A stretch of 64,000 nucleotides of DNA, taken from positions 22,974-86,973 of the forward strand of contig DATJNA010000017.1 of assembly GCA_035508435.1 (NCBI GenBank), written 5' to 3'. Numbering within the stretch: the first letter of the stretch is position 1; every line of letters starts with the position of its first letter. Shown here piece after piece: positions 52,764-62,519 of this stretch. This DNA comes from JASHVB01 sp035508435. GTDB lineage: Bacteria; Pseudomonadota; Alphaproteobacteria; Acetobacterales; Acetobacteraceae. The position numbers were made by a program, and so were the translations under genes. The notes under the pieces were generated by a model. It was not told where the DNA came from. It made no database searches and saw only the letters and a program-made list of their open reading frames with translations.

Positions 52764-53532
52764 GGCGGTCGCCTTCCTCGCGGAACGCCTCGGCGCCGGC
52801 GTTGAAGGTGCGGAACACACGCTGCAACGCTTGCTCGTTCATGCCGGCGTCGCGCAACTGGTGCGCCAGAGACACCGTGTTCGGCGTCTCCTTCGGGCCA
52901 AAACAGCCGTAGCAGCCGCGATTGTAGGCGGGACAGAGGGCGCCACAGCCGGCATGCGTCACCGGCCCGAGGCAGGATGCCGCGCCGCGCACCAGCACGC
53001 AGACCGTGCCACGCTGCTTGCACTCCATGCAGACGCTGTGCGGCGGAATGTTGGGCTTGCGGCGGTGCAGATAGGCGGTGAGCACCTCCAGCAACTGGTG
53101 CTTGTTGATGGGGCAGCCGCGCAATTCGAAATCCACGTTGACGTGGGCGCTGATCGGCGTGGAGGTGGCGAGCGTGTCGATATAGTCCGGTCGCGCATAA
53201 ACGATGGCGGTGAACTCCCGCACATCCTTGAAATTGCGCAGCGCCTGAATGCCGCCGGCGGTGGCGCAGGCGCCGATCGTGATCAGCGTGCGCGACTGGC
53301 GGCGGACGGCGTGCAGGCGCTCGGCGTCGTGCGGCGTGGTGACCGAGCCTTCCACCAGCGATACGTCGTATGGGCCCTTCATCACGCCGCGCGTGGCTTC
53401 GGGGAAATAGGCAATGTCCACCGCGCCGGCGATCGCGAGCAATTCATCCTCGCAATCCAGCAGTGAAAGCTGGCAGCCGTCGCAGGAAGCGAACTTCCAG
53501 ACGGCGAGTTTGGGTTTGGCGGGCGGTTTCAT
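52753..53532 (-). CDS. [NiFe]-hydrogenase small subunit (delta, group 3b-like)
   Basis: A 259-residue subunit holding iron-sulfur clusters. The proximal cluster ligands start at Cys17 and Cys20 (SCDGCQLSLLD), with later Cys in ITIGACATAGG and RGCPINK, and more Cys in CMECKQRGTVC and GCYGCFGPKE for further clusters. No Tat signal, so it is a cytoplasmic hydrogenase. Between this gene and the gamma subunit lies a palindromic repeat of about 120 bases, inside the operon. Confidence 0.94.
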   Translation of the reverse strand: MKPPAKPKLAVWKFASCDGCQLSLLDCEDELLAIAGAVDIAYFPEATRGVMKGPYDVSLVEGSVTTPHDAERLHAVRRQSRTLITIGACATAGGIQALRNFKDVREFTAIVYARPDYIDTLATSTPISAHVNVDFELRGCPINKHQLLEVLTAYLHRRKPNIPPHSVCMECKQRGTVCVLVRGAASCLGPVTHAGCGALCPAYNRGCYGCFGPKETPNTVSLAHQLRDAGMNEQALQRVFRTFNAGAEAFREEGDRHGT

Positions 53533-53606
53533 GTGAGGCCTGTCACAGTTCGCTCATGTCGCCGCGGGAGGGCGGCGTGGGTACTGAAATCGCGAGCCGC
53601 GCTCAC

Positions 53607-53730
53607 TGTCATTGCGAGGACCGCGAGCGAAGCATGGCGGGACGAAGCAATCCGGTTCGGTGCGGCCCACCGGTCGCCCGCGCGCAGATGCCGCCGGGAT
53701 TGCTTCGTCGCTCTGCTCCTCGCAATGACA
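53607..53730. repeat. Dispersed palindromic repeat, copy 3, inside the hydrogenase operon
   Basis: The ends TGTCATTGCGAGGA and the complementary TCGCAATGACA enclose GGGACGAAGCAATCC and GGATTGCTTCGTC. It is the same family as 7343 and 40067. It separates the gamma-subunit gene from the small-subunit gene, so it could end or process the transcript there and set different amounts of the two halves of the complex. Confidence 0.9.
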
Positions 53731-53735
53731 TCAAC

Positions 53736-54596
53736 TCACACCTCCTTCAGCGCCATCAGGCGGCGGACGCGGTCGTAGCGGACCACCGCGCCGTCCTTGC
53801 AGGCGAACATGCCGGCAAACTGGCAATGGCCGCACAGGCCGACGGCGCATTTCATGTTGCGCTCGATCGATACCCAGATCGTTTCCTCCGGCAGGCCGAT
53901 ATCGCGCAGTGCCGCGCCGGCGAAGCGCATCATCACTTCCGGCCCGCACACCAGCGCCGTGGCATGCGCCACATCCACCGCGAGGCGCGGGATCAGCCGG
54001 GTCACCACGCCGACATGGCCGCGCCAGTCGCCGGCGGCATGATCGACCGTCACCTCGAGCTCCAGGTCCAGGCGCTTGCGCCAGGTCTCCAACTGCCGGC
54101 GGTACAGGATCTCGTCCGGGCCGCGCGTGCCATAGAGCAATATCACCTTGCCGAACTGTGAGCGGTTGGCGAGCAAGTGGTAGATGGACGGGCGCAGCGG
54201 CGCGAGACCGAGGCCGCCGGCCACCACCACCACGTCCTGTCCCGCCAATTCGTCCGTCGGCCAGGCGGTGCCGAACGGGCCGCGCAGGCCGATCATGTCG
54301 CCGGGCTTCAGCGCGGTGACCGCTTCGCTGACCGCGCCGACCGAGCGGATGGTCTGCACCAGGCGCGATGCATCGGATGCGTCGCCGCTGATGCTGACGG
54401 GGATCTCGCCCACGCCGAACACGTACAGCATGGTGAACTGGCCGGGGCGGTAGCGAGGCAGGGGCGCGGCGTCGGCCGGTTCCAGTTCCAGCGTCACCGT
54501 GCCGGGCAGGTCGCGGACCCGCCGCCGCACCCGGACGATGCGCGGCACCATAGCGTCGGCCATTGGTGCGGCCCGCGTCTCAGCGACGGTGTCCAT
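53736..54596 (-). CDS. Hydrogenase gamma subunit, FAD/NAD(P)-binding
   Basis: A 286-residue flavoprotein. The FAD-binding RYRPGQFTMLYVFGVGE motif, the NAD(P) site DVVVVAGGLGLAPLRP and the C-terminal [2Fe-2S] ligands (CAVGLCGHC with a further Cys in FACKDG) are all present, as in the gamma subunit of group 3b hydrogenases and in dihydroorotate-dehydrogenase electron-transfer proteins. The start ATG overlaps the cNMP gene stop. Two other in-frame starts (MADAMV) are 11-16 residues later. It moves electrons between the hydrogenase and NAD(P). Confidence 0.93.
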   Translation of the reverse strand: MDTVAETRAAPMADAMVPRIVRVRRRVRDLPGTVTLELEPADAAPLPRYRPGQFTMLYVFGVGEIPVSISGDASDASRLVQTIRSVGAVSEAVTALKPGDMIGLRGPFGTAWPTDELAGQDVVVVAGGLGLAPLRPSIYHLLANRSQFGKVILLYGTRGPDEILYRRQLETWRKRLDLELEVTVDHAAGDWRGHVGVVTRLIPRLAVDVAHATALVCGPEVMMRFAGAALRDIGLPEETIWVSIERNMKCAVGLCGHCQFAGMFACKDGAVVRYDRVRRLMALKEV

Positions 54597-55027
54597 ACAC
54601 GTCCAGCATCTGCAACCGCATCGCCTGGAGGCGCTGCACCAGCACCGGCAGGATCCGCTTGAACAAGGCGTAGCCAAGGCGGTTATCGGCGTCGCATTTG
54701 TCGCGCAGGCAACGGGCATCAAGCGCGATGGCGCGGGTCAGTTCCAGGGCGCGGGCGTCATATCCCCAACGATAGGGCGGCAGCAGCCAGGTCAACCCGA
54801 CGACCTCGCCCTCGCCCACGGTCTCAAACTGCATGGCGCCGGCACCGGGTGCGGCGAGTTCCAGCGATACCCGGCCATGGCGGACCAGATAGATCCAGTC
54901 GGCGGGATCCTCGGCGTGGAACAGGTACTCGTCGGCGTTGAAGCGGGTGTTCTTGGCACAGCCGGCGGCGAGGTCGACGAATTCCTCACCGAGGCCCGAG
55001 AACAGGCGATGCTCGCCCAGAATGCGT

Positions 55028-55041
<14 letters not shown>
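54580..55041 (-). CDS. Cyclic-nucleotide-binding-domain protein in the hydrogenase operon
   Basis: A 153-residue, Crp-like sensor domain with no DNA-binding part. The double-psi roll is plain: DEYLFHAEDPADWIYLVRHG then VSLELAAPGAGAMQ and GEGEVVGLTWLLPPYRWGYD, where the phosphate-binding cassette would lie, but the usual RSA/T motif is replaced by YDARALELTRAIAL. So ligand binding may be altered. It overlaps both neighbours (beta and gamma subunit genes), so it is translated as part of the complex and may be a built-in regulatory subunit. Ligand unknown. Confidence 0.88.
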
Positions 55042-56185
<1,144 letters not shown>

Positions 56186-56265
56186 GCGGGGACTTTCTCC
56201 GGGCCGGCCGGGGGGCCGCATTGATCCAGCGCAATCGGAAGTAGAATAGGACGTGAAGCAGGCGC

Positions 56266-56395
56266 GTGCCTATCCGCTTAGCGCAGGTTCGTCGGCTGGC
56301 CGTGCCGGCCGGCCGATCACGGGGTGATTTCCACGGGGCGATTTCCACGGGTAGTATACCGCGGGGCGAGTTCCTGTGGCGACCGGACAGGGACA
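56266..56395. mobile_element. Small inverted-repeat element, copy 3
   Basis: The left end GTGCCTATCCGCTTAGCGCA matches the element in DUF433; the right end GACCGGACAGGGACA matches the copy at 29185. The middle has a doubled GATTTCCACGGGG unit and a GGCCGTGCCGGCCGGCC palindrome. It lies upstream of the hydrogenase operon, near where the promoter should be, and downstream of the hybrid kinase. Confidence 0.7.
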
Positions 56396-56447
56396 AGGAA
56401 GAGCGCTCCCCCTCGCTGCCTGCCGCATCCTCCTTCCCCGTCTCTCG

Positions 56448-59400
56448 CTACACCATCTCGATCGCCAGCGCCTCGCGCAAGGCATTGGCGGCCATGCCCA
56501 GGTCCGCATCGAGTTCGGTCGCCAGCGTGGCGGCCCGCGCGATGTCGCGGTCCCGCGCCGCGAGCATCACCGCCCGCAATCGCGCCTCCAGCGCCGACAT
56601 GCCGTAGCCGGCAGCCATGCCGACCATGGCGTGGGCCTGCGATGCCATTTCGGTGCCGTCGCCCGCTTCCACGGCGCTACGCAGCGCGGGCAGGCGGGCA
56701 TGCAGCTCGATCAGGCACTCCTCCACCATGCCGCTCAACATCTCGCCCGACAGGGTGTTGCGCAGTTCGCCGAGCCGTTCCGTCGACAGCACCGCCGCTG
56801 CCGCGCCGACGGCATCGGCAGGACGCAGCGTCACGATACGCTCCGGCACACCGCGCCAGGCCAGTTCGGCGATGGCATGCGACAACTCCGGCAAGGCCAC
56901 CGGCTTGGCGAGCAAGCGGTTCATGCCGGCCTCCCGGCAAAGCGCCTGGTCGGCCGGCGTCACGCTGGCGGTCAAGGCGACGATCGGGACCGTGGCGGCG
57001 GGTGGCCGCAGGGCGCGGATTTTACCCGCGACCTCGTACCCGTTCATGCCCGGCATGAAGATGTCCATCAACACCAGGTCGTAGGGATGGCGCATGACCG
57101 CCTCCAGCGCCTGGTTCCCGTCGATGGCGACATCCACCATGTGGCCGTCGCGCCGCAGCAGCGTGGCGGTGACGAGCTGGGTGGCCAGGGTATCCTCCAC
57201 CAGCAGGATGCGGGTGCGCGGCAGGGTGCGGCGTGCCAGCAGATCCTCCGCGGGTGCGCGCGGCTGAGCGGCGGGAAGCGGCCTGATCGGCAGCCGCAGC
57301 CAGAATTCGTTGCCGGCCTTGCCGTCCTCGGTCATCCACGGGTCGCAGCCAATCTGGCCGCCCATCAGCGAGACGAGCTGGCGGCAGATCGCGAGGCCGA
57401 GCCCGGAGCCGATTGGCGTCAGCGCATCGGCGTCCTCGCCCAGTCGCGAGAACGGCTGGAACAAGCGGTCGCGGCCGGCGGGCTCGATCACCGGGCCGCG
57501 GTCACGCACAGCGAGGTGCAGCATCGGGCGGGCGAAGGCATCCTCCTCGCGGCCGGCGAGCAACCCGACCGCGCCGGGCTGGCCGAACTTCACGGCGTTG
57601 GACAACAGGTTGATCAGCACCTGGCGCAGCCGTCCGGGGTCGGTGTACAGCTCCGCGGGCAGGTCCGGGGCGGCGACGAGGCCCAGAGCGATGCCGCGCT
57701 CGGCCGCCTGATGGCGGAATATGTCCAGCACGCCTTCGAGCAAGGCGCGCAAATCGAACACGCTCGGCCGCAGCACAAGCTGGCCCGCCTCCATGCGTGA
57801 CATTTCCAGGATGTCGTTGATCAGCCCGAGCAATGCATCGCCCGATTGACGGGCCATTCCGAGCAAGGCGTGCTGCGCCGCCGGCAGGCCGCTGTCGTGC
57901 AGCAGCGATAGCGTGGCAAGCAGGGCGTTCAGCGGCGTGCGGATCTCGTGGCTGACGATGGCGACGAAGCGGGATTTGGCCTCGGTGGCGGCCTCGGCAA
58001 TGGCGCGAGCCTCACGCAGAGCATTCTCGGCCTGCTTGCGGCCGGTGACGTCGCTGTACAGCGTGACCGAACCGCCGTCGGGCAGTCGGTTGCGGCGCAG
58101 TTCGATGGTGCGTCCGTCGGGGCGGCGGCGCTCGACGGGACCGGTCTGGGCACCGGCGCGCAGCGCTGCCAGGCGCCGCGCGACCTCCGCCTCGACGTCA
58201 ACCGGGCCGAACTGGCCGGCGCGGGCCTGTGCGCGCAGCACGTCCGCCATCGGCAGACCCACCCGCAGCATGCCCGGCGGCACGCCAGTGACCTCGGCGA
58301 AATGCTTGTTCCACTCGACCAGGCACAGATGCCCATCCATCATCGCCACGCCGTCCGACATGCCTTCCAGCGTGACCTGGAGCTGCGCCGACTTGGCGTC
58401 GGCCTGTGCCTTGGCGACCTCGAGTTGGGCGTTGGCTGCGGCCAGCACCGTGCGCTCATACGTGAGCATGGCCTGGCGGCGCCGCACCTGCGCCTGGGCG
58501 AGCAGCAGCAATGCGGCCATCGCCACGATCAGCGCCGAGATGCACGCTGCGAACACCCGCGCCTGGTCGGCCCAGGCGTAAGCGGGGGCGAGCGCCTCGC
58601 GGTAATCGATGCCGACCACGACGGCGAGGTCGCGGCCGGGAATTTCGCGGAAGGCATGGATGCGCAAAATGCTGTCCGGAGCAGAGCGGCCGATCCAGGT
58701 GCCGTTGGGCGTCGCGGAGAGTGCATGGAACATTGGCGACTGGCTGACCAACTCGTCGGGGCTGCCGATCTGCGGGCCTTCGATCGCGCGCAGCTTGCCG
58801 TCGCCGAGCCCGACCAGCTCCATCAGCGGGCGGGCGCCCATGTCGGCCTGCTGGAACAAGGCCTTGATGGCGCTGACGCGCCAATCCACCACGACCACGC
58901 CTCCGAAGGAGCCGTCCGGGAGGCGCGCCCAACGCGCCACTTCCATGTGCCACTGCCGCAGGATCGGGTCCACCACGACGCTGCCGATGAAGGCATCCCG
59001 CTGCGTCCGGCCATGTTGCAGGGCGTAGCGAAAATAGTCGGTATCGGCGACGTTGGTGCCGACGGCCTCCGGCACCGTAGACTGGACGATCAGGCCGTGA
59101 TTATCGACCAGCAGCATATCGTGGCTGATGTCGGTAAGGGCGACCGCGCGGCCGCGCCAGGCGTCCAGGTTGAAATGTTGCGGATCGGTTTCCCAGGCGG
59201 CAACCAGGATGCGCAGCGTCTGGTCCAGTTCCAGCAACTCGCGATGGATTTCCTGCTGGAAACTGACCGCCTGGTTGACGACCCGGGTGGTGATTCGGGC
59301 TTCCACCTCCCGTTGCTGAGCGCGAATGGCGTTGTTCGTGCCGAGCCAGGTGACGGCGATCAGACCGAGCGCCGGCAAGACGATCAGCGCGCACCGGAAT

Positions 59401-59576
59401 ATTTTCCGCCAGCGGCTTTCAATCTCGGCGCGTTCAACCGCAGTTGGAATGGGTTTGGTATCCGTGGCGAGACATCGGAGAATGGGGCGTGGCGCCCGCG
59501 TCTCATTAACTCTTTCCGGGCGTCGTATACAACCAAATGGTGCGGCTCGTGCGTCCGCCTCCAGCAACCTGCTCAT
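56448..59576 (-). CDS. Hybrid histidine kinase with Cache, PAS, receiver and HPt domains
   Basis: A 1042-residue multi-domain kinase. Order: basic N-terminus, membrane helix (ALIVLPALGLIAVTWLG, about 62-80), a periplasmic Cache-like sensor (to about 345), second membrane helix (FAACISALIVAMAALLLL), PAS domain, H-box VSHEIRTPLNALL near 550, ATPase with NAVKFG and IGSGLGLA, receiver VLMDIFMPGMNG, and a C-terminal HPt domain with His in QAHAMVGMAAG. The start ATG (MSRLLEADARAAPF) follows GGGGGGTGACCCG. Upstream codons in this frame read antisense to a ruined methyltransferase. It could report on small external ligands. Confidence 0.9.
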   Translation of the reverse strand: MSRLLEADARAAPFGCIRRPERVNETRAPRPILRCLATDTKPIPTAVERAEIESRWRKIFRCALIVLPALGLIAVTWLGTNNAIRAQQREVEARITTRVVNQAVSFQQEIHRELLELDQTLRILVAAWETDPQHFNLDAWRGRAVALTDISHDMLLVDNHGLIVQSTVPEAVGTNVADTDYFRYALQHGRTQRDAFIGSVVVDPILRQWHMEVARWARLPDGSFGGVVVVDWRVSAIKALFQQADMGARPLMELVGLGDGKLRAIEGPQIGSPDELVSQSPMFHALSATPNGTWIGRSAPDSILRIHAFREIPGRDLAVVVGIDYREALAPAYAWADQARVFAACISALIVAMAALLLLAQAQVRRRQAMLTYERTVLAAANAQLEVAKAQADAKSAQLQVTLEGMSDGVAMMDGHLCLVEWNKHFAEVTGVPPGMLRVGLPMADVLRAQARAGQFGPVDVEAEVARRLAALRAGAQTGPVERRRPDGRTIELRRNRLPDGGSVTLYSDVTGRKQAENALREARAIAEAATEAKSRFVAIVSHEIRTPLNALLATLSLLHDSGLPAAQHALLGMARQSGDALLGLINDILEMSRMEAGQLVLRPSVFDLRALLEGVLDIFRHQAAERGIALGLVAAPDLPAELYTDPGRLRQVLINLLSNAVKFGQPGAVGLLAGREEDAFARPMLHLAVRDRGPVIEPAGRDRLFQPFSRLGEDADALTPIGSGLGLAICRQLVSLMGGQIGCDPWMTEDGKAGNEFWLRLPIRPLPAAQPRAPAEDLLARRTLPRTRILLVEDTLATQLVTATLLRRDGHMVDVAIDGNQALEAVMRHPYDLVLMDIFMPGMNGYEVAGKIRALRPPAATVPIVALTASVTPADQALCREAGMNRLLAKPVALPELSHAIAELAWRGVPERIVTLRPADAVGAAAAVLSTERLGELRNTLSGEMLSGMVEECLIELHARLPALRSAVEAGDGTEMASQAHAMVGMAAGYGMSALEARLRAVMLAARDRDIARAATLATELDADLGMAANALREALAIEMV

Positions 59577-59649
59577 CGGGTCACCCCCCTGCTGGACCAC
59601 GGGCAGTACGGTGCTTGGGGGTCGAAGGAGGCGCCAGGCCGATGGGCGA

Positions 59650-59870
59650 CCGATGACGATTATCTCGACGATATGTTCAGCGTTTGGGCAGAATGCGCCC
59701 GCGTGCTCCGCCGGAACGGCACGCAGAGCATCAATGCGCCGCCGATGACGGTCCCCAATGGAGGTCACCCCGCGGCCTAGCTTGCATTTGTTGGATATTG
59801 GCGAAGAGCTTGGGCAGATGATCCTGCCAAGGACAGATCGCGAACGTTATGATGGGTGTGGCGTGCCTTC
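59650..59870 (+). pseudogene. Decayed DNA methyltransferase fragment
   Basis: One frame gives DDDYLDDMFSVWAECARVLR then NGTQSINAPPMTVPNG, and, after a frameshift near 59763, LHLLDIGEELGQMILPRTDR then ERYDG. This is the sequence order of N4/N6 DNA methyltransferases (...YLEWM..VWAECARVLRPNGKLCINAPIMPIPK...HTRHLLDI...). The catalytic motif and the rest are missing. It is a leftover of a lost restriction or orphan methylase locus beside the hybrid kinase gene. Confidence 0.7.
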
Positions 59871-60070
59871 CATTCGAAATGGACTGGTCTCCGAAACGCC
59901 GCGCCTGGTGCTCGAAATGCCCGGCGGGAAGATAAGCCGAAACGATCGCCCGCATCGACCCGACTCGGCGGCGCGATCCGCATTGCAGTATTCGGCTGTC
60001 GCAGCGCCGGCTGCGATCGGATGGCATGACGGGACATGGCGAAAACTGCCACCGCATCCGGCAGGCCGGG

Positions 60071-60121
60071 ACCGGCAAGGGGGCGGCCAAGAAAACACCG
60101 CCCCAGTTGCCCCTTGCCGGT
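60071..60121 (-). terminator. Hairpin after icd
   Basis: ACCGGCAAGGGG (60071-60082) pairs exactly with CCCCTTGCCGGT (60110-60121), and inner GGGGCGG pairs with CCGCCCC. It lies 16 bases beyond the icd stop. There is no T-run after it on the minus strand, so it could be an RNA-stabilising or attenuating hairpin rather than a classic terminator. Confidence 0.5.
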
Positions 60122-60136
60122 ACCGCTAACCCCGCC

Positions 60137-62359
60137 TCACACCGCCGCAATCGCGGCATTCAGCGTCGCACTCGGCCGCATCGCCGCCGATGCCTTGGCC
60201 GGATCGGGCAGGTAGTAACCACCGGTGTCCACCGGCTTGCCCTGCGCCGCGATCAGTTCGGCATTGATCTTCGCCTCATTGCCGCCCAGCGTCTCGGCCA
60301 GTTTCTTGAAGCGGGCTCGCAGCGCGGCGCTCTTGTCCTGCGCGGCCAGCGCCTGCGCCCAGTAGAGCGCCAGGTAGAAATGGCTGCCGCGATTGTCGAG
60401 TTCACCGACCCTGCGAGCGGGCGAACGGTTGAACTCCAAAATCTTGCCGTTGGCCACGTCGAGCGTGTCGGCCAGTACCTGCACGTCGGCGTTCTTATGG
60501 GTCTGCGCCAGATGTTCCAGCGAGGCCCACAAGGCGAGGAACTCGCCGAGCGAATCCCAGCGCAGATAGCCCTCCTCCTGGAATTGCTCGACGTGCTTGG
60601 GCGCCGAGCCGCCGGCACCTGTCTCGAACAATCCGCCGCCCGCCATCAGCGGAACGATCGACAGCATCTTCGCCGAGGTACCCAGCTCCATGATCGGGAA
60701 CAGATCGGTGAGATAGTCGCGCAGCACGTTGCCGGTGACCGAGATCGTATCCAGCCCGGCGCGGATGCGCGCGAGCGTGAACTTCATCGCCTCGACCGGC
60801 GCCATTATGCGGATGTCGAGCACCGTCGTATCTTGCTCTTTCAGGTATTTCTCGACCTTGGCGATCACCTGGGCGTCATGGGCGCGCTGCGCATCGAGCC
60901 AGAAGACCGCCGGGGTGTTCGTCAGGCGCGCGCGGCGCAGCCCGAGCCCGACCCAGTTCTGGATCGGCGCGTCCTTGACCTGGCACATGCGGAAGATGTC
61001 GCCGGTCTCCACCGGGCGTGACAGCAGCACCGTGCCGTCGTCGGCGACCACGCGCACCGTGCCACCCGCGGGAACTTCGAACGTCTTGTCGTGCGATCCG
61101 TATTCCTCGGCCTGCTGCGCCATCAGCCCCACGTTCGGCACATCGCCCATCGTGTGGGGGTCGAAGGCGCCATGTGCCTTACAGTCCTCGATGACGGTCT
61201 GGTACATCCGCGCGTAGCAACGATCTGGGATCACGGCGTCCACGTCGTGCAGCTTGCCGTCGGCGCCCCACATCTTCCCCGATTCGCGGATCATCGCCGG
61301 CATCGAGGCGTCGACGATCACGTCGCTCGACACGTGCAGGTTGGTGATCCCGCGGTCCGAATTGACCATCGCGAGGCCGGGCCGCTGCGCGTATTCGGCC
61401 GCCATATCGGCCTTGATCGCCTCCCGTTCGGCGGCCGGCAGCGTCTCGACCTTCGCCAGCAGCTCGGCCACGCCGTTGTTGGGATTGACGCCGAGGCGCT
61501 GCAGCGTGGCTGCGTGCTTGGCGAACACATCGGCAAAGAACTCGGAAACGCAGTGGCCGAACAGGATGGGGTCGGAGACCTTCATCATGGTCGCCTTCAG
61601 GTGCAGCGAGAACAACACGCCGTCCTTTTTCGCCGCCTCGATTTGCTCGGCCAGGAATGCACGCAGTGCCTCGCGGCTCATGGTCGCGGCGTCGATGATC
61701 TCGCCGGCCTGTAGCGGCGTCTTCGCCTTCAGCACCGTGACGCTGCCGTCGGTGCCAACATGTTCTATGCGGGCATTGGTCGGTGCCGCGACGGTGGTGG
61801 AGACTTCCGAGCCGTAGAAATCGCCGCCCGACATGTAGGCCACATGGGATTTGGAGTCCGCGCTCCAGGCGCCCATGCGGTGCGGATTGTTGCGCGCGTA
61901 TTGCTTCACGGCGCCGGCGGCGCGACGGTCGGAATTGCCCTCGCGCAGTACAGGGTTCACGGCGCTGCCCAGCACCTTGGCGTAGCGCGAGCGGATGTCA
62001 CGCTCCGCGTCCGTCGCGGCATTGTCCGGATAGTCCGGCACCTTGAAACCCTTGTCTTGCAGTTCCTTGATCGCGGCCTTGAGCTGCGGCACCGAGGCCG
62101 AGATGTTGGGCAGCTTGATGATGTTGGCTTCCGGCCGCAGCGCGAGTTGGCCGAGTTCGGCGAGTTCGTCGTTGATGCGTTGCGCCGGCGTCAGTTGCTC
62201 GGGAAAATTGGCGAGGATGCGCCCCGTGAGCGAAATGTCCTTCAGCTTCATCGTCACACCGGCCGTGCCGACGAACGCTTCCACGATCGGCAGCAAGGAG
62301 AACGTCGCGAGCGCCGGAGCCTCATCGGTCTTGGTCCAAACGATCTCGAGATCTGACAT
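60137..62359 (-). CDS. icd: NADP-dependent isocitrate dehydrogenase, monomeric type
   Basis: A 740-residue monomeric IDH (the large form, unlike the 420-residue homodimer) that decarboxylates isocitrate to 2-oxoglutarate with NADP. The N-terminal SDLEIVWTKTDEAPALATFS, the metal/isocitrate region NPVLREGNSDRRAA then VKQYARNNPHRMG, the cofactor region and the C-terminal GGNEAKINAELIAAQGKPVD are all typical. Start at ATG 62359 (GAGGTGCAGG ahead). It stands alone, with a hairpin downstream. Confidence 0.96.
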   Translation of the reverse strand: MSDLEIVWTKTDEAPALATFSLLPIVEAFVGTAGVTMKLKDISLTGRILANFPEQLTPAQRINDELAELGQLALRPEANIIKLPNISASVPQLKAAIKELQDKGFKVPDYPDNAATDAERDIRSRYAKVLGSAVNPVLREGNSDRRAAGAVKQYARNNPHRMGAWSADSKSHVAYMSGGDFYGSEVSTTVAAPTNARIEHVGTDGSVTVLKAKTPLQAGEIIDAATMSREALRAFLAEQIEAAKKDGVLFSLHLKATMMKVSDPILFGHCVSEFFADVFAKHAATLQRLGVNPNNGVAELLAKVETLPAAEREAIKADMAAEYAQRPGLAMVNSDRGITNLHVSSDVIVDASMPAMIRESGKMWGADGKLHDVDAVIPDRCYARMYQTVIEDCKAHGAFDPHTMGDVPNVGLMAQQAEEYGSHDKTFEVPAGGTVRVVADDGTVLLSRPVETGDIFRMCQVKDAPIQNWVGLGLRRARLTNTPAVFWLDAQRAHDAQVIAKVEKYLKEQDTTVLDIRIMAPVEAMKFTLARIRAGLDTISVTGNVLRDYLTDLFPIMELGTSAKMLSIVPLMAGGGLFETGAGGSAPKHVEQFQEEGYLRWDSLGEFLALWASLEHLAQTHKNADVQVLADTLDVANGKILEFNRSPARRVGELDNRGSHFYLALYWAQALAAQDKSAALRARFKKLAETLGGNEAKINAELIAAQGKPVDTGGYYLPDPAKASAAMRPSATLNAAIAAV

Positions 62360-62519
62360 GCCTGCACCTCTGCGCGCCGGCCGGTTTCGGCCGAGTTGAA
62401 CAATCCGCGACAACGGTGTGCCTTGTTGCACCGGCGTGCGGGAAGGGCAAGCGGGGGCGGCCCCCGCCCGCATCCTCGCCCCGATTGTGCGCCACTCGAA
62501 ATGCGGCTGCTTCGTGCGG

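Larger units (their letters stand above)
59577..60136. other. Intergenic region with methyltransferase remnant and terminator hairpin
   Basis: About 560 bases with no intact gene. It holds the upstream region of the hybrid kinase, the methyltransferase fragment and, at its right end, a hairpin that follows the icd gene. The middle part (about 59870-60060) shows nothing I can name. Confidence 0.55.

Noticed and set aside
57948..59780. A 610-codon plus-strand frame opposite the hybrid kinase
   Set aside because: Mostly antisense of kinase domains. Only its last 40 codons carry real similarity (methyltransferase remnant), reported separately.
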